The translations under genes and the position numbers were made by a program. Positions 57,642-64,000 of a stretch of 64,000 nt of DNA are shown here, one piece after another. The notes under the pieces are model-generated. The model worked only from the letters and a program-made list of their open reading frames with translations. It did not search any database and was not told where the DNA came from. The stretch is from Phallus indusiatus (Eukaryota; Basidiomycota; Agaricomycetes; Phallales; Phallaceae). The stretch is taken from NCBI GenBank assembly GCA_027605045.1, contig JAQFWX010000151.1, positions 1-64,000 of the forward strand, in the 5' to 3' direction. Numbering within the stretch: the first letter of the stretch is position 1; every line of letters begins with the position of its first letter.

Positions 57642-58027
57642 GTTTATCGGCGTGTAAGGTTTGTTTACTATTATAAATCCTTTGGTTTCTATATATGTAC
57701 CTTTTTTTTCGACAAATTGCAGTTCTATCTGTTGATTAGATTTGTATCAATGAATATTCTCTCTTATTAGTCGTTGAAACGTTCGATCCACGTAATGTTT
57801 CTCTCATTATGATTTTTTTACGCTCTAAAAGCGTTTCGAACTGAATTTACCCCCTCTCAATTGTTTTTCTTTCTGGTTGATAAACCAGCTACCTCAACTC
57901 TTTGTTTTTCTTGATAATATGATAATGTATTTTATTATAACATTGATGTTAACACAGAGTAACAATACTAATGTCCAATGAATGCATAATTTGTCGTGAA
58001 AGAGGCCCGTGTTTGGAATACTTGAAT
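57642..58027. other. 3' region between convergent genes
   Basis: 386 bp of AT-rich sequence between convergent stops. I see no gene. Confidence 0.5.
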
Positions 58028-59698
58028 TTAAATCGTCGCATCTGACGAATTACGAATGAAATTGTAGACATGCTGTAACATCTCATCGGATCCTTTAATA
58101 GGCACCGAGTTCATGACAACTTGTAGTCGACTACGTTCATGGACTGAATCCGGTAGAAGATCATCTTCGTCCAATTCGCCCTGCAATACGCCAGGTCCGC
58201 GCCATGTACAACGCAAATTAGTGCCGAACATGACCTGTTCAAGACGGCCTGTGGTGCCATCGCGGACTTCAATAGAGTTCGACTTGAATAGCACAAAGTA
58301 TGGGGAGACAGCAGCGACTGTATGCACGGTGCCATGCCAATCAATTACGCTTTCTTCTCCGGCAATTGGAACACCGTGCTCATTGACGATAAGACCGAAC
58401 GCTGTGGAAGGAGGAATCATCATCATATGTGCAGAATATAAACACATCGGGCTAAAAATACGTACTATCATAGCACAGGATATGCTTATTCCGTTGCTTA
58501 CCGCGAAATAAGCCAAGGGCTCTCCTGGGCTTGTGCTGTTTGAAAATCGATTTCAAGTGTTCAGATTTAATGGGGATACTACCGGTTGCGAGGCTGAACT
58601 AGAGTTAATTCGGTTTTTTTATGAGATCCTTTCGAGAAGACATACGTTTCAAGGTCTAGAATCTCGAATGAGAGAGAACAGACGATGGCAATAGAGCGCC
58701 GTAAGAATATGACATCGGTGCATACGGCAGGAATATAAAATTCCTGGAAATGAGATCGGAGGATTAATTACAAAGAAAAAGGAAAAAATGGCCAAACCTT
58801 TTTAAGTATGAAGTGATATAATTTGCCGGGACCCAAAACCGCCAGTACAACGGGATCAAGCACCTCTGGGAGAGGATGGCCGCGGACAGGTTCGAGAATT
58901 GAGAATGTGGTTTCGGCCTGTTAGAACATGGGATTAACAAGGCACATGATGCCCAATGAAAACAAAAGGGATATTAACCAATTTCTTCCGCACGAGAATG
59001 ACGACTAAAGATGTATCCCAGATACCGATGCGGAAAAAGTCTACTGGCTGGTTACCCGTTAAAGGCTGTGGTACCCGCGGGTCTTGATTGTATGGATCCA
59101 GAGCATTCAAGGATAGACAGTATAAAGTCTACTATCATCGAGAAGGTGTGAAAAAAGAGATGACAGAGAACAAAAAAAAACAAGGGGATTGAACGATGCT
59201 TTTCACTTTATCTGCTAAGACTAGGAGCAACTGGTATTCTTCGATGACTGCAAACCCGGTGGTGCCCTTGAGATCAATGACACGGTGAGTGACTGAGAAT
59301 GTAGGTCAGGCATGGGAAGACAGGCCTGAACCAGGGAAGCGAGAAACGTACAATCGGGATCACGGGAATCTGCAATCCATATGCCTTCTGAGCAGGCAAT
59401 AGCTACAAATGAACGACCGTTCTCCAAGGCTAATGAGAGGCTCAAAATTGATTAGGGTCTGCTGTTTTCTTTTAATACGATAATATCCACGAATATGAAC
59501 GCACAGAATGGCAATGTCGAGGAGATGAATCCGGGCAGAGAGCCGTTGAGAGCTTTGCCGGCCGACACACATGCTCTGAGAGGGGTATTATTAACTCTTC
59601 TTATTGAAAATATCTTATGAATTATTGACGTCGCGAAAATGAAATTAGATTAGTTTTTCATCCCGACAGCAGATATATACCTCACGAAAGCCACTCAT
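58028..59698 (-). CDS. Orphan CNH-domain protein
   Basis: The citron-homology (CNH) domain is the C-terminal propeller of Rho GEFs such as Rom2. A short start (MSGFRE, then SMCVGRQSSQRLSARIHLL at 59500-59570) leads straight into ALENGRSFVAIACSEGIWIA, then GFAVIEEYQLLLVLADKV, VVILVRKKLAETTFSILEPV, YIPAVCTDVIFLRRSIAIV and the WHGTVHTVAAVSPYFVLFKS strand, ending NSSDATI. No DH, PH or kinase domain precedes it: the next 370 bp upstream are the PUF gene promoter. So the gene encodes a CNH domain almost alone, about 400 residues. It may be a fragment of an ancestral GEF or a real regulatory protein. Several introns; not all boundaries fixed. Confidence 0.65.
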
Positions 59699-60066
59699 AC
59701 CGATTTGCCAATGATTGGAACAGTGGGAGATGCAGTCTTTCTCGGGCTTATTATTATTATTATTACATCAGCAGCCGTGAGAAACTGGAGTCCACCCGGC
59801 GCTTATTTCCATCATTCTTCTTTTGCGAGATATCCCGCGCATAGGCCAGCTCATTCCTCTCCCATACCTTTACCTAGTAGTAGTAGTCCCTTCTTCTCTT
59901 TTTTTCTCTCTTCTCGTCGTCGTCGCCGTCGCTCTCTGCGTCGTCGTTGTCGTCGTCGTTGTAGAAGAAATATCCTCCCTTTCGCTGGCGTACTACAGTC
60001 TGTTTGATTTTTCTTAATAACTAATCATTTTATTTTGTCTTTTATATCCATATCCATATCCATATC
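59699..60066. promoter_or_regulatory. Divergent promoter of CNH and PUF genes
   Basis: 368 bp with (TTA)n at about 59748-59765, (TCG)n at about 59924-59965 and ATATCC tandem repeats (60043-60066) ending directly at the PUF start codon. Confidence 0.6.
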
Positions 60067-63000
60067 ATGTCTCTTTCTGCAAACGACCAAGGTTCCTTTT
60101 CCAGGCCTTCTTCCGGCAAAACTCCCCCACCAGCCCCTTCAGCTGCTTTTGCAAAACGGTGAGCTCCTTGTTGCCCCATTCATCCTATCCTCTTTATGTC
60201 TTTTACACCCTCTTGCTCAAACGATCCCACCCAGTGCAAGGGAACTTCAATCGGAGCAGCCTCTAGCTGTCGGCCAGCCTATTCCAGTTGGTCATTACCG
60301 TCCTCCTGCAATTCGTGCGCTTGCTCAAGGTGCTCCCCCTGCATCCGAGTCTCCCCCGAGCATTACCGTCAGTAGGGACAACGAACCTGCTCTTCCTCCA
60401 ACCAACTATCCCGGCACTTTCAGGAGAGCAAGGGCCGGTACCTTGCCCTCTAATGTCTCTCTCGCTGCTCAGCACTTTGCCTCTACTTTGGATACCTCGG
60501 CGTCCTCCGCTTACGACGCCGACTCTCTTTCTCAAGTCGGCTCTCCCGTCAACGCTGTCCCTCAAGGTCGCCCCACTCTTCGTCATACAGCAACTTTAGC
60601 CACGACTCAAGCTACCCCGGCAACATCTACAGCTCATAGTCGACTTCGCTCAGGCTCGCTCACTCTTCCGAGCCCAGCTACAGCCAATCCTGCAGCCAAT
60701 CCCTTTGCTTCATCTGTCTTCTCGTCTTCTTGGCTGACTAATCCATCCAATGCTTCCAATGTTCCCATGCAGGATGAATTTAGATCCCATGTTGATTCAG
60801 GTCTAGGCGTCGATGATTTCGATGTCCACACTCTTGATTATCTCGGTCTTGACGACATACCTCGTCCTCCCCCTCCTGTTACTGTGTCCGAGTTGCGCAA
60901 TCAAGCTCAGGCCGCTATCGCCGGCAGTCTCGCCAATCCCTCTCGCATTCGCGCGTACACCGTTTCTAATCCGTACCGCAACAGAAATCCGGGCTCTTTA
61001 CTGCCAACAACCCATTCCGAAGATCCGGATGTTCATGATCAGTATGATGTTCAGCAGACCCCTTTGGACTACGAGACCTCTCTCTCTCAGGGTGCAAATC
61101 TTTTCTCTCAGTCTTTGATGAATAAAGGTTTCAAACAAGCCTCTCATTTGGCCCCCCGTCCTCGCGCAGTTTCTGTCGCGAACCTTGATGACGCCGCTCG
61201 GAATACTCCTGTCCGCCGTGCAACCGTTGCTTATGAATCTAGTTTCCTTGGGGAAGCCATATCTTCTCCTACGACTCTATCGCCAACTGTTAATATGACG
61301 TCTAATTCTCAGCCCAATCAATCCCTCAAGCTTCAAGTTAATCGTACCCCGACTACTCCGACGGTTCGATTTCCTAACAATGAGAGGCAAGGCTCCATCT
61401 TTAGTCCCAGTGGTAATACTCCAGCAGGCCGAGAGATGTCTCCTAAGACGGAGAACGCCGGTCAGATTCAAACACCTTCTCGGTCTTTGTGGATCGGGAA
61501 CTTGGATCCCACTATGACTAGCGAAACCCTTATTCACGTCTTCGCACCCTATGGTGCGATTGAAAGTCTGAGATTGCTTCCAGAAAAGGTTGGTTGTTAT
61601 CTATATCCAAACTTCTCCTTTTTTTACTCAAATATGTTTTTGTTTTAGGAATGCGGATTTGTCAACTTCGTTGATCAAGCTGACGCTGTTCGCGCGAAAG
61701 ATGATGTACTTAATCGTCTTGGGGGTAATATTGGTATGCAAAATGGCCAAATGGTTCGCATTGGTTTCGGTAAAGCCGATAGTGCACCTGTTGCTCCAAG
61801 CAAGGGTATAATGTCACCTGGTGGAATTGCTTCTCCTGCTAGTGCTCTACCTCGTCCCTCTCCCAATCCCGGATTGAACAGTCCGGGTGTAGGTATTGAT
61901 GCTCAACTTCAATCCACTCCCACGAGAGCTCTCTGGATTGGTTCTATTCCATCGACCACCACTCCAGCGACTATTTTGAGTGTCTTTAGTCCTTTCGGTC
62001 CAATCGAGTCAGCTAGAGTCCTGACACACAAAAATTGCGGCTTTAGTATGTCTTTGTTCTTTGGTGTTTTTTTTTGACAGGTTTCTCAACTGAAATACGT
62101 TTCCCCTTAGTCAACTTTGAACGATTAGATGATGCTGTTAGAGCGCGAAAGGCTCTTAATGGTCGAGATGTCCTTGGAAGTGATGTCGGGGCCATTCGTA
62201 TTGGTTTTGCCAAGGTCCCAGTGAAGGGGTCTTCAGAAAGCTCCACTTCCGCAGAGGAAACAACGGCAGTGAGCGCTCAAGGAGTCGGAGACCTCAGCGT
62301 TGGTGCTACGATACATGCACTTCGTAGTGTTAAAGGTGCTTCCACGATTCCAGCCGATCAACAAGTTCTTGGCGGTGCTGTAGAGAACTATCGCTCGAAC
62401 TTGTTGTTGAGCATGATTGCTCGAGGATCTCACACCAGTATACTGGCTGCTTCCGAGTCCGTCCCCAAACATGGTTGGACCGCATCCATTACTGAGCAAC
62501 AGATGATAATGAAGGAGATCTCTAAAGGTGCTGTCGATGCCGAAGCTGATATCCAGGCACTTGCAGGTATGCATAGTCCCTCCCGTAAACGCACTTAACA
62601 GGTATAATAATTGATTTCCGTTTGCTTCAGAATTCCGGCAACCCTCCATGTACTATACTACTATTCCTGCTATTTCGGAGAAGCAGCAAACGAGAAATTG
62701 GGACGCCGCTAAATTGAGGGATTTGCGCAAAAAATTGGATTCTAGTTCTATGACCACTGAAGAAATTGATGAAATCGCGAAAAACCATCTAGATGGTGAG
62801 CTTGTAGATCTGGCTTCAGATTGGCTGGGTAATACTGTAAGTATATACCGCGCATGGTATTCTCGTGTTGTCTAAACGTGCTTCACAGGTGGTGCAGAAA
62901 ATGTTTGAAAAAGCTTCCGACGGACCGAGATTGAGTATGTTGGAACGGATTGCCCCCCATCTTGCCTCAATCGGCATTCATAAAAACGGAACATGGGCTG

Positions 63001-64000
63001 CTCAAAAGATAATTGATTGTGTTTCTACTCCCGAGGAAATTGCGGTCGTAGCTCAGCATCTTAGACCTTATACGCCCCCTTTATTGTTGGATCAATTTGG
63101 TAATTATGTTGTACAGTATGTTATTTTATGTCTTTGCTTCTTTTACTTGAACCTAAATTATGTTATTAGATGCTGCTTGCGCTTTGGAAGTCCCTATAGT
63201 GATTTTGTATTTGACGCTATGGTCGATCGGCTTTGGGAAGTCGCTCAAGGCAGATTTGGTGCAAGAAGTATTAGGACTTGTTTGGAAAGCCAATCGGTCA
63301 CTCTTAGCCAACAGGTGGGTTACATGCTTAGTTTTTTTTTCATGTAGGAGTCTGAGTTTTCTCTATCAGCGCCGTCTTGCAACGGCCGTAATCTTAAATT
63401 CTATACCCCTGGCAACTAACCCGAATGGTGCATTATTATTGACTTGGTTGCTTGATAATTCCGGGTTCCCTGGACGTTATAGACTTCTCGCTCCCCGGTT
63501 TACCCCTCATCTTTCCCATCTATGCATCCACAAGTTGGCATCCCTTACTGTTTTGAGGATTATTAATCAGAAGGTAGAACCTGAGGCTTCTAAGGAGATC
63601 GTTCAAGCTCTCTTCCACTCTCCAAATGATCATGTGTTGACGGATGTTTTGGGCGATCAAGTTAATGGTGTGGCGGTTGTTCATAAAGTACTTACCAGTG
63701 CTTCTCTCGACCCAGCTGATAAACCGGCATTCCTTGAGGCAACTAAACGCGTTCTTATCGAGCTCAAGGTCATTGCTACGCAGGCTTACCGTCGTCTCAT
63801 AGAGGAAGTTGGTTTACCCATTCCTTCCTTCCAACCGCAATATTCTACCAACATTCCTCAACCGAAACAAAAAACTGTGAACAGTTCTGCTACGACGATG
63901 TCCCCCGCGTCGCCTTACAATATGGCCCCCGGATTCAATGCCGCAGATCCTTCCTTAGCGTCGATGATGGCTGCTTTGCAGTTACAGAACCCTGGTGGTG
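60067..64000 (+). CDS. Jsn1/Puf2-like RRM-PUF RNA-binding protein, 5' part
   Basis: Cytoplasmic mRNA regulator with RRMs and a Pumilio repeat domain, partial at the right edge. A Ser/Pro-rich N-terminal part of about 470 residues is followed by two RRMs (LWIGNLDPTMTSETL with ECGFVNFVDQADAV; LWIGSIPSTTTPATILSVF with the NCGF/NFERLDDAVRARKAL block). The PUF domain begins about 62640 (TRNWDAAKLRDLRKKL, then ASQVVQKMFEKASDG). Its repeats continue NGTWAAQKIIDCVSTPEEI, DQFGNYVVQ and GRFGARSIRTCLES, and run to the edge. This order matches yeast Jsn1/Puf2. At least seven introns. The C terminus is not in the window. Confidence 0.9.

Overview
This window comes from a nuclear chromosome of a filamentous basidiomycete, most likely a mushroom-forming Agaricomycete. 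Genes are dense, on both strands, and cut by many introns of about 50-75 bases. The products are fungal: eEF3, a Jsn1/Puf2-type PUF protein, a GDS1 winged-helix protein, a Heh/Src1 inner-nuclear-membrane protein and a beta-adaptin without an ear domain. I see no rRNA, tRNA, CRISPR or prokaryotic operon signal. The species cannot be named from sequence alone.

Layout. 1-24.4 kb: ALG13 (3' part), a soluble FetA/YbbL-like ABC ATPase, ribosomal protein eS21, aprataxin-like Hnt3, a Gfo/Idh/MocA oxidoreductase, two unrecognised proteins, Sfi1, topoisomerase III, Nsa1/WDR74, Rmd5/Gid2, pirin and an armadillo-repeat protein resembling SmgGDS. 24.4-32.4 kb: a gene-poor AT-rich island. It holds one small membrane-protein gene, a 69-bp palindrome, four solo LTRs (one inserted inside another, all with 5-bp target-site duplications), a phosducin-like gene with a decayed 3' half and a broken gene of unknown family. 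32.5-64 kb: an OTU deubiquitinase, beta-adaptin, a Nepro-like nucleolar protein, an O-methyltransferase, a GPI-type cupredoxin, sulfide:quinone oxidoreductase, Heh/Src1, Vps23/TSG101, eEF3, a haloacid dehalogenase, a GDS1 protein, a protein made almost only of a CNH domain, and a PUF protein that runs off the window.

Neighbouring genes are mostly unrelated in function, so there is no metabolic cluster. Several start codons of divergent genes lie 90-370 bp apart, and several convergent stop codons lie 95-175 bp apart, so promoters and terminators must be shared or very short.

The most notable signals are: the nested solo LTRs; three introns that appear to be GC-AG, two of them in one 226-residue methyltransferase and both in frame and without stops; a duplicated 28-nt exon that built two zinc knuckles in topoisomerase III; a 10-nt microexon in Hnt3; an orphan CNH gene; and the near-perfect 69-bp palindrome. 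I found no convincing new multi-gene system. The new material is in gene structure and repeats.
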